From Neisseria flavescens (GTDB lineage: Bacteria > Pseudomonadota > Gammaproteobacteria > Burkholderiales > Neisseriaceae): a DNA stretch of 64,000 nucleotides. The position numbers were made by a program, and so were the translations under genes. Positions 24,896 through 34,440 of the stretch are shown here, piece by piece. The notes beneath the pieces were generated by a model. That model was not told where the DNA came from. It was given only the letters and a program-made list of their open reading frames with translations, and ran no database searches. Numbering within the stretch: the stretch's first letter is position 1; each line of letters begins with the position of its first letter. Location: positions 310,001-374,000 of the forward strand of contig NZ_CP039886.1 in the NCBI RefSeq assembly GCF_005221285.1, in the 5' to 3' direction.

Positions 24896-26557
24896 ATGCT
24901 GTTGGCACTTTCTCTGCGTGATTTTGTCATTGTTGAAAACCTGAATCTTGATTTTCAAAACGGCTTTACCGTATTGACGGGCGAGACCGGCGCAGGCAAA
25001 TCGATTACTCTGGATGCGATTGGCCTATTGTTGGGCGATAAAGCCGATTACAGCCAAGTGCGCAGTGGCGCTAAAGAAGCGCAGTTGTCGGCTTTGTTCG
25101 ATATCAGCGGTTCGCCCGAACTGAAAGCGCAGCTGCAGGAGCAAGGCCTTTTGGAAGAAGATGCCGAAGAGCTCAGCATCCGCCGTATTATCGATGCCAA
25201 GGGTAAAAGCCGCAGTTATATCAATAATCAGGCAGCAACATTGGCGCAGCTGAAAGCCATCGGCGAGCAGCTAATCGATATTCACGGCCAAAATGCCCAT
25301 CACTCATTGAATCAAGAATCTGCGCAACGCGAGTTGCTGGATGCGTTCGCCGGCAGCAAAGAGCAGGCAGAAACAGTCAAGCAGCTTTATCAAAATTGGG
25401 TCAATGCAAAAAAGGCACTGCAAGAGGCGCAAGAGCAGGCAGAAACCATGGCCATCGAACGCGAGCGTTTGGAATGGCAGTTTAATGAATTGAACCAATT
25501 GGAGCTCAAACCCAACGAATGGGAAATCTTAAGCCAAAGCCACGACAGCCTGGCGCATTCGGCCGAGTTGCTGCAAACCGCCGAGCAGGTGGGCGACAGC
25601 ATAGACGGAGACAACGGCATCCAACGTCAAATCTACCAATGCCAAAAACTGCTGGGCAATCTGCAAAACATTGAGCCGCGCTTTGCCGAGAGCCTGAATA
25701 TGTTGGCAAGTATTGAAGCAGAATTGGGTGAAATCAGTGCCAATATGCGCGATGTGGCCGGTCGCAGTGACATCGATCCTAATGAATTGGCCGCACAAGA
25801 AAGCCGTATGGGCGAATTGATGAGCATGGCGCGCAAATACCGCATTGAGCCGGAAGAGTTGCCGCAAAAGTTGGCAGAAATCGACGAGCGCCTGCAAAAT
25901 CTGCAAGCGGCTGCCGATTTGGAGGCCTTGGAAAATACAGTCGCACGCAATCTTGCCGAATACCACGAAGCCGCGCATATTCTCTCCGCCATGCGCCATC
26001 AGGCGGCCGGCCGTTTGGGCGAAGAGACCACCGAGCATATGCAGCATTTGGCCATGAAGGGTGCACGTTTTGACATCGTCTTGTTGCCGTCTTCGCCGAC
26101 CGCACATGGTCTGGAACAAGTACAATTCCAAGTGGCGGCGAATAAAGGCAATCCGTCCCGTCCTTTGAATAAAGTGGCTTCCGGTGGTGAATTGGCGCGT
26201 ATCAGCTTGGCTTTGCAAGTGGTTGCCAGCCAATACACGCAAGTGCCGACATTGATTTTTGACGAAGTGGATACCGGTATTGGTGGCGGCGTTGCTGAAA
26301 TGGTCGGTAAAGCTTTGCGTGCCTTAGGTAAAAAACATCAAGTCTTGGCGGTAACCCATCTTCCTCAAGTCGCCTCTTGCGGTGAAAACCATTGGCAGGT
26401 GCGCAAGCATAGCGAAGGCGAACAAACCGTCAGCGAAATCAGCGTATTGAACCATCATCAGCGCATTGAGGAAATCGCGCGTATGCTGGGTGGCGAAATC
26501 ATTACCGATACCACACGCAGCCATGCCGCCGAACTCTTGCATTTGGCAGCCGCCTAA
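24896..26557 (+). CDS. recN: DNA repair protein RecN
   Basis: A 553-residue SMC-like ATPase: Walker A TGETGAGKSITLDAI (about residues 30-44), a central coiled coil, the ABC signature KVASGGELARISLAL and Walker B PTLIFDEVDTGIGG near the C-terminus. RecN acts on double-strand breaks and promotes recombination. AAGGA precedes the ATG. A TATAAT lies at 24834 in a strongly AT-rich leader. No LexA-type operator is visible there, in line with the lack of a classical SOS response in Neisseria. Confidence 0.96.
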   Translation: MLLALSLRDFVIVENLNLDFQNGFTVLTGETGAGKSITLDAIGLLLGDKADYSQVRSGAKEAQLSALFDISGSPELKAQLQEQGLLEEDAEELSIRRIIDAKGKSRSYINNQAATLAQLKAIGEQLIDIHGQNAHHSLNQESAQRELLDAFAGSKEQAETVKQLYQNWVNAKKALQEAQEQAETMAIERERLEWQFNELNQLELKPNEWEILSQSHDSLAHSAELLQTAEQVGDSIDGDNGIQRQIYQCQKLLGNLQNIEPRFAESLNMLASIEAELGEISANMRDVAGRSDIDPNELAAQESRMGELMSMARKYRIEPEELPQKLAEIDERLQNLQAAADLEALENTVARNLAEYHEAAHILSAMRHQAAGRLGEETTEHMQHLAMKGARFDIVLLPSSPTAHGLEQVQFQVAANKGNPSRPLNKVASGGELARISLALQVVASQYTQVPTLIFDEVDTGIGGGVAEMVGKALRALGKKHQVLAVTHLPQVASCGENHWQVRKHSEGEQTVSEISVLNHHQRIEEIARMLGGEIITDTTRSHAAELLHLAAA

Positions 26558-26565
26558 AAGCCTCA

Positions 26566-26600
26566 AGGCCGTCTTAAAATAGAATTCAGACGGCCTTTTC
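26566..26600 (+). terminator. Degenerate DUS-pair terminator after recN
   Basis: AGGCCGTCTTAA (one mismatch to DUS, 26566-26577) faces TTCAGACGGCCT (26585-26596); T-rich tract follows. Confidence 0.7.
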
Positions 26601-26672
26601 TATATTTTGCCATCTTTTCAGGCAGGCAGAATACAAGGTATGATTATATCGTCTGTTTACAAGGAAATTTTG

Positions 26673-27629
26673 ATGAAAGTCCTGTTTATCGCCGATCCGA
26701 TGGTAAGTTTTAAAACCTATAAAGACACTACTTACGCCATGATGCGTGAAATGGCAAAGCGCGGTTGGCAGCTTTTTCATACCTTGAGCGGAGAATTGTC
26801 CGTCCGTGAAGGCTTGGTGGTGGCTCAGGCAGCGGCATTTGAGTTTGTCGGCGCGAAGAACGATGACGATCATGAATGGTTTAAAGCAGAGGCAAAAGTT
26901 CAGACGGCCTTAAAAGATTTCGATGCGGTCATTATGCGCACTGATCCGCCGTTTGATATGCAATATCTGTATGCGACCCAGTTTTTGACGTTGGCAGAGC
27001 AGCAGGGCGCAAAAGTATTTAACAGCGGGCAGGCAATGCGCGATTTCAATGAGAAATTGGCGATTTTGAACTTCAGCCGGTTTACCGCGCCAACTTTGGT
27101 TACCACACGTTCCACCGATGTCCGTGCCTTTTTGAAAGAACACGGCGACATCATCATCAAACCTTTGGACGGCATGGGCGGTATGGGCATTTTCCGCCTG
27201 ACCGAATCCGACCCCAATATCGGCAGTATTTTGGAAACCCTGATGCAGCTTGATTCACGCACCATCATGGCACAACGTTATATTCCTGAAATCGTACATG
27301 GCGACAAGCGCATTCTGATTATCGGCGGGGAAGTTGTTCCGTATGCTTTGGCGCGTATTCCGCAAAACGGCGAAACGCGCGGCAACTTGGCTGCCGGCGG
27401 CCGCGGCGTGGCGCAGGAGTTGAGCGAGCGCGACCGAGAAATCGCAGAGACTCTGGCTCCCGAGCTTAAACGGCGAGGCATCCTGCTGGCCGGTTTGGAC
27501 GTTATCGGCAGCAACCTGACCGAAGTCAACGTGACCAGCCCGACCGGATTCCAAGAAATCATGAAGCAAAAAGATTTTGACGTTGCCGCCATGTTCGCAG
27601 ATGCCGTGGCATCTTGGGCAAAACAATAA
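26673..27629 (+). CDS. gshB: Glutathione synthetase
   Basis: From the ATG with AAGGAA 7 bases upstream the protein is 318 residues. It starts with MKVLFIADPMVSFKTYKDTT and has the ATP-grasp elements: RTDPPFDMQYLYATQ, KPLDGMGGMGIFR, GDKRILIIGGEVVPYALAR and the metal-binding LDVIGSNLTEVNVTSPTGFQEI. It ligates glycine to gamma-glutamylcysteine. gshA is not in the window. A reverse DUS inside the gene (26899-26910) is read as Val-Gln-Thr-Ala-Leu. Confidence 0.96.
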   Translation: MKVLFIADPMVSFKTYKDTTYAMMREMAKRGWQLFHTLSGELSVREGLVVAQAAAFEFVGAKNDDDHEWFKAEAKVQTALKDFDAVIMRTDPPFDMQYLYATQFLTLAEQQGAKVFNSGQAMRDFNEKLAILNFSRFTAPTLVTTRSTDVRAFLKEHGDIIIKPLDGMGGMGIFRLTESDPNIGSILETLMQLDSRTIMAQRYIPEIVHGDKRILIIGGEVVPYALARIPQNGETRGNLAAGGRGVAQELSERDREIAETLAPELKRRGILLAGLDVIGSNLTEVNVTSPTGFQEIMKQKDFDVAAMFADAVASWAKQ

Positions 27630-27635
27630 ATCCAA

Positions 27636-27680
27636 AGGCCGTCTGAAAATTGATTCGATCGTTTTTCAGATGGCCTTTTA
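27636..27680 (+). terminator. DUS-pair terminator after gshB
   Basis: AGGCCGTCTGAA (27636-27647) faces TTCAGATGGCCT (27665-27676; one mismatch) and a T run. Confidence 0.7.
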
Positions 27681-27690
27681 TGTTGAGTAT

Positions 27691-28077
27691 ATGATGAAAC
27701 CATCTTCCTACGCATCTGAAAAAAAAGGCAAAAACGGCATCAAGCGCATTATCAATGCGTTTGGTTATTCCAAAGACGGACTGGCTGCCGCATATCGTTA
27801 TGAAAGCGCATTTCGCCAAGTTTTTTGGTTGAACCTGATTTTAATTGTCTTGGCGTTGTTTCTTGATTTCGGCTCGGCTACCAAAATGGTGCTTGTTGTT
27901 GCATCGTTTATTTCACTGATTACTGAATTGTTTAATACCGCCATCGAGGCAGCCGTTGACCATACCTCTACTGAAAAACACGAGCTGGCCAAGCGTGCCA
28001 AAGATGCCGGTTCGGCCGCGCAACTGATGGCTTTGTTAATGTTATTTATTGTTTGGATTGTTGCATTAACTGCTTAG
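27691..28077 (+). CDS. dgkA: Diacylglycerol kinase (prokaryotic type)
   Basis: A 128-residue integral membrane kinase: an amphipathic N-terminus (RIINAFGYSKDGLAAAYRYESAFRQ), three hydrophobic segments, and the signature ELFNTAIEAAVDHTS...HELAKRAKDAGSAAQ carrying catalytic Glu and Asn. It phosphorylates diacylglycerol at the inner membrane, recycling lipid released by phospholipid-derived modifications. ATGATG offers two starts (27691, 27694); the frame is open upstream into gshB. Confidence 0.92.
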   Translation: MMKPSSYASEKKGKNGIKRIINAFGYSKDGLAAAYRYESAFRQVFWLNLILIVLALFLDFGSATKMVLVVASFISLITELFNTAIEAAVDHTSTEKHELAKRAKDAGSAAQLMALLMLFIVWIVALTA

Positions 28078-28208
28078 AAATGTGGTAATATGGTAATTCA
28101 TTAGGATTAGATAGTATTAGTTAATCTATATCAAAGTTTTCAGACGGCCTTCGGTTGTAAGATGAAGGCCGTATATCCCAGCCATTTGGCAAACATAAGG
28201 AGCAAAAC

Positions 28209-28688
28209 ATGAAAAAATTAATGGCAACCCTGATTCTGGCAGGCTTGGCAACTTCCGTATCTGCAGCCGGTATCCATGTTGAAGACGGTTGGGCACGCTC
28301 TACCGTTGAAGGTATGAAAATGGGTGGCGCATTCATGAAAATCCAAAACGATGAAGCCAAACAAGACTTCTTGCTAGGCGGCAGCAGCCCTGTTGCCGAA
28401 CGTGTTGAAGTACACACTCACTTGAACGACAACGGCGTTATGCGTATGCGCGAAGTTAAAGGCGGCGTGCCTTTGGCTGCAAAAGGCGTAACTGAGCTGA
28501 AACCAGGTAGCTACCACGTTATGTTCATGGGTCTGAAAAAGCAATTGAAAGAAGGCGAAAAAGTACCTGTAACCCTGAAATTCAAAAACGCGAAACCTCA
28601 AACTGTCGAGCTGGAAGTGAAAACTGCACCGCAATCCGGTATGGATCACGGTCACGGCCATGGTCATGGTGGTGCGCATCAGCACTAA
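28209..28688 (+). CDS. Periplasmic copper chaperone, PCu(A)C family
   Basis: A 159-residue exported protein (signal peptide ending SVSA|AG, about residue 20) with a PCu(A)C domain: GWARST, MGGAFMKIQN, ERVEVHTHLNDNGVMRMREV and GSYHVMFMGLKK provide the Met/His copper ligands. A His-rich tail (HGHGHGHGGAHQH) follows. Relatives deliver copper to periplasmic or membrane cuproenzymes; the gonococcal homologue AccA matures the nitrite reductase AniA. AAGGAG precedes the ATG. Confidence 0.9.
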   Translation: MKKLMATLILAGLATSVSAAGIHVEDGWARSTVEGMKMGGAFMKIQNDEAKQDFLLGGSSPVAERVEVHTHLNDNGVMRMREVKGGVPLAAKGVTELKPGSYHVMFMGLKKQLKEGEKVPVTLKFKNAKPQTVELEVKTAPQSGMDHGHGHGHGGAHQH

Positions 28689-28708
28689 TTGCTTGAATTT
28701 GCATATAA

Positions 28709-28748
28709 AGGCCGTCTGAAAGTCATTGGGCTTTCAGACGGCCTTTTC
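28709..28748 (+). terminator. DUS inverted-pair terminator after the copper chaperone
   Basis: AGGCCGTCTGAA (28709-28720) and TTCAGACGGCCT (28733-28744) with a 12-base loop. Confidence 0.8.
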
Positions 28749-28814
28749 TGTCGTTAAATCAAAATGTGCTAAAATTACGCTTTAAAAAATGTATTTGAAA
28801 CCCACATTCCCTTC

Positions 28815-29918
28815 ATGAATACTACCAACACACCAACAAACATCATCGTCGGCCTTTCCGGTGGCGTCGATTCATCCGTTACCGCGGCCCTGCTCAAACA
28901 GCAAGGCCATCAAATCAGTGGCGTGTTCATGCAGAACTGGGAAGATGACGACAACGACGAATATTGCAGCATCAAACAAGACTCTTTTGATGCCATTGCC
29001 GTTGCCGATATCATCGGAATCGATATCGACATCGTCAATTTTGCCGCACAATATAAAGACAACGTATTTGCCTATTTCCTCAAAGAATACAGCGCAGGCC
29101 GTACGCCAAACCCGGATGTCTTGTGCAATGCCGAAATCAAATTCAAATGCTTTTTGGACTACGCCATAGAGCAGGGCGCCGATACCATTGCCACCGGACA
29201 CTATGCCCGCAAAGAAGTGCGCAACGGCGTGCATTACCTGCTCAAAGGCTTGGATCAAAACAAAGACCAAAGCTATTTCCTGTACCGCCTCAAACCTTTC
29301 CAACTCGAGCGCGCGATTTTCCCATTGGGTGAGTTGGAAAAGCCTGAAGTCCGCCGTCTTGCCGAAGAATTCAAATTACCGACTGCAACCAAAAAAGACA
29401 GTACCGGTATTTGCTTTATCGGCGAACGCCCATTCCGCGAATTTCTGCAAAAATACCTGCCGACCAATAATGGCAAAATGGTTACCCCTGAAGGCAAAGT
29501 AGTCGGCGAACACGTCGGCTTGATGTTTTACACGCTGGGCCAACGCAAAGGCTTGGGTATCGGCGGCGCAGGCGAACCATGGTTTGTCGCGGCCAAGGAT
29601 TTGACCAAAAACGAACTGATTGTCGTACAAGGCCATGACCATCCTTTGCTTTATACGCAAAGCCTGATTATGAACGATTTGAGTTTCACATTGCCCGAAC
29701 GTCCGACAGAAGGACGCTATACCTGCAAAACGCGCTACCGTATGGCCGACGCGCCTTGTACGTTGCGTTACTTGGATGATGAAAACATCGAGCTTGTCTT
29801 TGACGAGCCACAATGGGCGGTAACCCCCGGACAATCTGCGGTACTGTACGACGGCGATGTGTGCTTGGGCGGCGGTATCATCATGTCCACCGACAAGCCT
29901 GTCATTATTATTGCTTAA
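28815..29918 (+). CDS. mnmA: tRNA-specific 2-thiouridylase
   Basis: A 367-residue enzyme with the PP-loop GLSGGVDSSVTA at residues 13-24, the catalytic cysteines in NPDVLCNAEIKF and STGICFIGER, GHYAR and the central beta-barrel domain (TLGQRKGLGIGG). MnmA thiolates U34 of tRNA-Lys, -Glu and -Gln using sulfur relayed from IscS. Flanked by DUS pairs on both sides, so probably a single-gene unit. Confidence 0.97.
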   Translation: MNTTNTPTNIIVGLSGGVDSSVTAALLKQQGHQISGVFMQNWEDDDNDEYCSIKQDSFDAIAVADIIGIDIDIVNFAAQYKDNVFAYFLKEYSAGRTPNPDVLCNAEIKFKCFLDYAIEQGADTIATGHYARKEVRNGVHYLLKGLDQNKDQSYFLYRLKPFQLERAIFPLGELEKPEVRRLAEEFKLPTATKKDSTGICFIGERPFREFLQKYLPTNNGKMVTPEGKVVGEHVGLMFYTLGQRKGLGIGGAGEPWFVAAKDLTKNELIVVQGHDHPLLYTQSLIMNDLSFTLPERPTEGRYTCKTRYRMADAPCTLRYLDDENIELVFDEPQWAVTPGQSAVLYDGDVCLGGGIIMSTDKPVIIIA

Positions 29919-29923
29919 TAAAA

Positions 29924-29974
29924 GGGCCGTCTGAAAACGAAGTGGCAGATTGAATAAAGCCTTCAGACGGCCTC
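29924..29974 (+). terminator. DUS-pair between mnmA and fadD
   Basis: GGGCCGTCTGAA (29924-29935, first base changed) and TTCAGACGGCCT (29962-29973), loop of 26. Confidence 0.6.
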
Positions 29975-30010
29975 GATTCCAAAAAACGACTCAATAAAAG
30001 ACTGAACAAT

Positions 30011-31666
30011 ATGGAAAAACTCTGGCTCAATAGCTACGAACAAGGTGTAAACCCTGAAATCGATATCTCTCAATACAGCTCCATCAGCGACGTATTCCGT
30101 CAAAGTGTCGAGAAATTTTCGGATAAACCTGCTTTTCAAAACATGGGTAAAACGCTGACTTATGCCGAAGTGGGCAAGTTGGCGACCGATTTTGCGTCTT
30201 ACCTGCAAAACGTATTGAAACTGCCGCGAGGTGAGCGCGTGGCGATTATGATGCCGAACGTTTTGCAGTATCCGATTGCGCTTTTCGGTATTCTGCAGGC
30301 AGGTTTGGTGGCAGTGAATACCAATCCGCTTTATACGCCGCGCGAGTTGGAGCATCAGTTGAAAGACAGCGGTGCGACAACGATTGTCGTGTTGGAGAAC
30401 TTTGCCAATACGTTGGAGTTGGTGTTGCCGCGTACGCAAATCAAACATGTGATTGTCGCGTCGGTTGGCGAAATGTTCGGCATGATTAAAGGCGCGTTGA
30501 TGAACTTCGTCATCCGCAAAGTGAAAAAAATGGTGCCGGAATACCGCATTCCCAATACCATCACTTTTCAGACGGCCTTGAAGCAAGGTGCGGCCAATAC
30601 GTTCAAACCGGTCGAGTTGACGCGCGACGATACTGCCTTGCTGCAATATACAGGCGGTACGACCGGTTTGGCAAAAGGCGCCGTCCTCAGTCACGGCAAT
30701 ATCTGCGCCAATATGTTGCAGGCAAAAGAATGGATTAAAAACAGCCTGCACGAAGGCAAAGAAACTGTCATCGCCGCGCTGCCGCTTTACCACATCTTTG
30801 CCTTGACGGTAAACCTGATGATTTTCGCTAATATTGGTTCTAAAATCATCTTGATTACCAATCCGCGTGACATGAAAGGATTTATCGGTGAATTGAAAAA
30901 AGAGCCGATTAGCGTGTTTATTGGTGTGAATACTCTGTTTAATGCGATGGTCAACCGTCCGGATTTCGCCGAAGTTGATTTTTCCCGTTTGAAGCTGACT
31001 TTGGGCGGCGGTATGGCAACGCAAAAAGCCGTTGCCGAAAAATGGAAAAAAATTACCGGCACGCCTATTGTCGAAGCCTACGGTCTGACCGAAGCCAGCC
31101 CCGGCGTCTGCTGCAACCCCTTAAACATCGAATCATACAGCGGCGGCATCGGATTGCCCGTTCCTTCCACCGAAGTCGAATTGCGCGATGCGGACGGTAA
31201 GGAAGTACCGATCGGACAACCGGGTGAATTGTGGGTGCGCGGCCCGCAAGTGATGAAAGGCTATTGGAACCGTCCGGAAGAAACCGCCAAAGCAATCGAT
31301 GCGCGCGGCTTTTTGGAGACCGGCGACATTGCCGTGATGGATGAAAAAGGCTGGTTGAAGCTGGTTGACCGCAAAAAAGATTTGATTGTGGTATCCGGTT
31401 TTAATGTGTATCCGAACGAAATCGAAGAAGTGGTGGCCGGCAGCGACAAAGTCTTGGAAGTCGCCTGTATTGGCGTAAAAAGTGAGAAAACCGGCGAAGC
31501 GATTAAGGTCTTTGTTGTACGTAAAGATCCGTCTTTGACCAAGGAAGAGCTGATCGATTTCTGCCGCAAAGAACTGACGGCTTACAAAGTGCCGAAAGAC
31601 ATCGAGTTCCGCGACGAGTTGCCAAAATCCAACGTTGGCAAAATCCTGCGCCGCGAGCTGCGCTGA
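30011..31666 (+). CDS. fadD: Long-chain fatty-acid--CoA ligase
   Basis: A 551-residue adenylate-forming enzyme. Core motifs are YTGGTTGLAKGAVLSHGN (P-loop, about residues 213-230), AYGLTEASPGVC, the FLETGDIAVMDEKGWLKLVDRKKDLI hinge and the C-terminal lysine in KSNVGKILRREL. It activates long-chain fatty acids at the inner face of the membrane. The coding region includes an intragenic reverse DUS near 30569 read as Phe-Gln-Thr-Ala-Leu. Other acyl-CoA synthetases of this clade are possible, but length and motifs fit FadD. Confidence 0.92.
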   Translation: MEKLWLNSYEQGVNPEIDISQYSSISDVFRQSVEKFSDKPAFQNMGKTLTYAEVGKLATDFASYLQNVLKLPRGERVAIMMPNVLQYPIALFGILQAGLVAVNTNPLYTPRELEHQLKDSGATTIVVLENFANTLELVLPRTQIKHVIVASVGEMFGMIKGALMNFVIRKVKKMVPEYRIPNTITFQTALKQGAANTFKPVELTRDDTALLQYTGGTTGLAKGAVLSHGNICANMLQAKEWIKNSLHEGKETVIAALPLYHIFALTVNLMIFANIGSKIILITNPRDMKGFIGELKKEPISVFIGVNTLFNAMVNRPDFAEVDFSRLKLTLGGGMATQKAVAEKWKKITGTPIVEAYGLTEASPGVCCNPLNIESYSGGIGLPVPSTEVELRDADGKEVPIGQPGELWVRGPQVMKGYWNRPEETAKAIDARGFLETGDIAVMDEKGWLKLVDRKKDLIVVSGFNVYPNEIEEVVAGSDKVLEVACIGVKSEKTGEAIKVFVVRKDPSLTKEELIDFCRKELTAYKVPKDIEFRDELPKSNVGKILRRELR

Positions 31667-31686
31667 TATATAGAATCAGTATGATA

Positions 31687-31720
31687 AGGCCGTCTGAAAA
31701 CGCTATTTTCAGACGGCCTG
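31687..31720 (+). terminator. DUS inverted-pair terminator after fadD
   Basis: AGGCCGTCTGAA (31687-31698) and TTCAGACGGCCT (31708-31719) with a 9-base loop. Confidence 0.75.
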
Positions 31721-31790
31721 AAACTTTTGCCGTTTGCCAGAATATGCTGCTTCAAGTTAAAATCACACATTCCAACATGGGTATCACATC

Positions 31791-33425
31791 ATGACTAAAT
31801 TTATTTTCGTAACCGGCGGCGTTGTATCTTCTTTGGGTAAAGGTATCGCCGCCGCTTCTATTGCTACTATTCTCGAGTCGCGTGGCTTGAACGTGACCAT
31901 GCTTAAGCTCGACCCGTATATCAACGTTGACCCGGGTACCATGAGCCCGTTTCAACACGGCGAAGTGTTCGTAACCGACGACGGCGCGGAAACCGACCTC
32001 GACTTGGGACACTACGAACGGTTTATCGATTCCACGATGACCCGCCGCAACAGCTTCAGCACGGGGCAGGTGTACGAAAACGTCATCGCCAAAGAACGAC
32101 GGGGCGACTACCTCGGCGGCACGGTTCAAGTCATCCCGCACATTACCGACGAAATCAAACGCCGCATCCACGAAGGCGCGGCAGGTTACGATGTGGCGAT
32201 TGTCGAAATTGGCGGCACGGTCGGCGATATCGAATCTTTGCCTTTCTTGGAAGCCATCCGCCAAATGCGCAGCCAGCTCGGTCGCAACAATACATTGTTT
32301 GCCCACCTGAGCTATGTGCCTTACATTGCCGCTGCCGGTGAAATTAAAACCAAACCGACCCAACATACCGTCAAAGAAATGTTGAGCATCGGTTTGCAAC
32401 CGGACATCCTGATCTGCCGTATGGACAGAGAAATGCCTGCGGACGAGCGCCGTAAGATTGCATTGTTCTGTAACGTTGAAGAACGTGCCATCGTGGGCAG
32501 CTACGATGTGGACAGTATTTACGAATGCCCTGAAATGCTGCATAACCAAGGCATCGACAGCATTATCACCGAGCAGCTCCAACTGAATGTCAAACAAGCC
32601 GATTTGACCGAATGGAAGAAAATCGTTCACGCGATTCAAAATCCGAAACATACCGTCAAAATCGCGATGGTCGGCAAATACGTTGATTTGACCGAGTCCT
32701 ACAAATCATTGATCGAAGCCCTGAAACACGCGGGTATTCACACTGAAACCGATGTACAAATTACCTTTGTCGACAGCGAAAGCATCGAGAAGGGCAATGG
32801 CGATGTTTCCATGCTCAAAGGCATGGACGCGATTTTGGTGCCGGGCGGCTTCGGTTCACGCGGCGTGGAAGGCAAAATTGCCGCCGTACGCTATGCGCGT
32901 GAAAACAACGTACCATACTTGGGTATCTGCTTGGGCATGCAAATCGCCCTGATCGAATACGCCCGCGATGTTGCAGGCTTGAAGGGTGCGAACTCTACCG
33001 AGTTTGACTTGAAATGCGCCGCGCCTGTCGTTGCCCTGATTGACGAATGGCAAACTGCCGACGGCAGCGTAGAAACCCGTGACGAATCTGCCGATTTGGG
33101 CGGTACCATGCGTTTGGGTGCGCAAGAAGTTGATCTCAAACCGGGCAGCCTTGCGGCAAAAATCTACGGTAGCGAACATATCCGCGAACGTCATCGCCAC
33201 CGCTACGAAGTCAACAACAACTACGTTCCTCAGTTGGAAAAAGCAGGCTTGGTTATCGGCGGCGTATCTGCCGGACGCGAACGTTTGGTCGAAACCATCG
33301 AGCTGCCAAATCATCCTTGGTTCTTCGCGTGTCAGTTCCATCCGGAATTTACTTCCAATCCGCGCAAAGGCCATCCTTTGTTCAGCGCGTTTGTGAAAGC
33401 CGCGTTGGGTAACAAAAAAGCCTGA
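31791..33425 (+). CDS. pyrG: CTP synthase
   Basis: A 544-residue enzyme. The N-terminal synthase domain shows FVTGGVVSSLGKGIAAAS and KLDPYINVDPGTMSPFQHGEV; the C-terminal class I glutamine amidotransferase domain shows the oxyanion VPGGFGSRG, nucleophile Cys in LGICLGMQIA and the His-x-Glu of QFHPEFTS. It converts UTP to CTP using glutamine. A classical hairpin terminator follows. Confidence 0.97.
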   Translation: MTKFIFVTGGVVSSLGKGIAAASIATILESRGLNVTMLKLDPYINVDPGTMSPFQHGEVFVTDDGAETDLDLGHYERFIDSTMTRRNSFSTGQVYENVIAKERRGDYLGGTVQVIPHITDEIKRRIHEGAAGYDVAIVEIGGTVGDIESLPFLEAIRQMRSQLGRNNTLFAHLSYVPYIAAAGEIKTKPTQHTVKEMLSIGLQPDILICRMDREMPADERRKIALFCNVEERAIVGSYDVDSIYECPEMLHNQGIDSIITEQLQLNVKQADLTEWKKIVHAIQNPKHTVKIAMVGKYVDLTESYKSLIEALKHAGIHTETDVQITFVDSESIEKGNGDVSMLKGMDAILVPGGFGSRGVEGKIAAVRYARENNVPYLGICLGMQIALIEYARDVAGLKGANSTEFDLKCAAPVVALIDEWQTADGSVETRDESADLGGTMRLGAQEVDLKPGSLAAKIYGSEHIRERHRHRYEVNNNYVPQLEKAGLVIGGVSAGRERLVETIELPNHPWFFACQFHPEFTSNPRKGHPLFSAFVKAALGNKKA

Positions 33426-33437
33426 TTGATGTGATTG

Positions 33438-33467
33438 AAAAAGCACCCGTTTCCGGGTGCTTTTTTG
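33438..33467 (+). terminator. Rho-independent terminator of pyrG
   Basis: AAAGCACCCG, loop TTTC, CGGGTGCTTT followed by T run. A reverse DUS (33470-33481) lies just beyond, between the convergent pyrG and carbonic anhydrase remnant. Confidence 0.88.
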
Positions 33468-33487
33468 TTTTCAGACGGCCTTAGAAG

Positions 33488-34052
33488 TTATTTGACTTCA
33501 TTGACTTCGCGGTCGTTCAAAGGTTGTACGGGACGGTTGTTTTCGCCGCCGATAATGTCGCGCATGGCTTTAAACTGCGCCGCATCTGCCTGAACCGGAG
33601 TTTTTAAGACAACCCAAGTAACGTTTTCGCTGCAAGGCGGCGTTGTCAGCGAGCCTTTCAGTTGGAAGGACTTGCTATCTTTAGGCAGCAGGGCTTGGAT
33701 ATTCAAGTTTTTCAAGGTTACGGATTCGCCTGCTTTCGGTTTTTTGGCTGTGAGTGCGGATAAGGCAGGATTATTTTTGCCCGGTTTAAATACAGAGCCG
33801 ATTACTGCCAAAGTACCGTCTTCGGCTTGATGGACGAAATGCGCTTCCATTGGGAAATGTTTGCCTTTGAAAGTATGTTCGCTCGGCGTATGGAAGTGCC
33901 TGTTTTGCAGACAGCAAAGTCTTCACTCAAATCGCCCCAGTATGCAGCACCGTTTTCACCTGTGTAAGACCAATGTGCATGATGGTTTCGGCGGATACCG
34001 TTGTAGTAGAGACAGCTATTAGCAAAGATAAAAAGAGATGTTTGTTCAACAT
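33488..34052 (-). pseudogene. Alpha-carbonic anhydrase, decayed
   Basis: An ATG (34050-34052) opens a signal peptide (MLNKHLFLSLLIAVST...VSA). A frameshift just after it is needed to continue into HAHWSYTGENGAAYWGDLSEDF and VCKTG. At about 33912 the sequence jumps to HFHTPSEHTFKGKHFPMEAH, so roughly 60-65 residues of a normal periplasmic alpha-carbonic anhydrase are deleted. The C-terminal 120 residues remain open (GSLTTPPCSENVTWVVLK, NNRPVQPLN). Zinc-ligand histidines (HFH, AHFVH) survive, but the deletion removes part of the core, so activity is unlikely. Confidence 0.85.
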
Positions 34053-34265
34053 AAGGGTTTCTGTTTATTCATATTATGTAAAAGGAAAAATTCATACCAA
34101 ATAAACTATTGATATAAAAAGGCTTATTTATAAGAAGAAAGTTAATGATAGTGGAAATTTGGGAATATTGGATTGATATATGGCAAACATTTATCAAGCA
34201 ATCATTTTTGATTAAATGATTACAATAATAGGGATAATTGTCCTTGCTGTGACTTTGAATGGGAG

Positions 34266-34297
34266 AGGCCGTCTGAAATTTCTTTCAGACGGCCTGT
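34266..34297 (+). terminator. DUS inverted pair upstream of the porin
   Basis: AGGCCGTCTGAA (34266-34277) and TTCAGACGGCCT (34284-34295). No plus-strand gene precedes it closely; it may insulate the porin promoter. Confidence 0.6.
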
Positions 34298-34440
34298 TTT
34301 ATTTGAAAATGTTGTAAAAAGTCTAAACTCTAATGAATAAAAGTGTCTATCAAGATGAAAGTAGTTGTTTGTAGCGTTGGAAAACATTAATATCGCTAAA
34401 CGTGTTTTCACGAGATTTTAACTTTGTTTTGGAGAGAATA

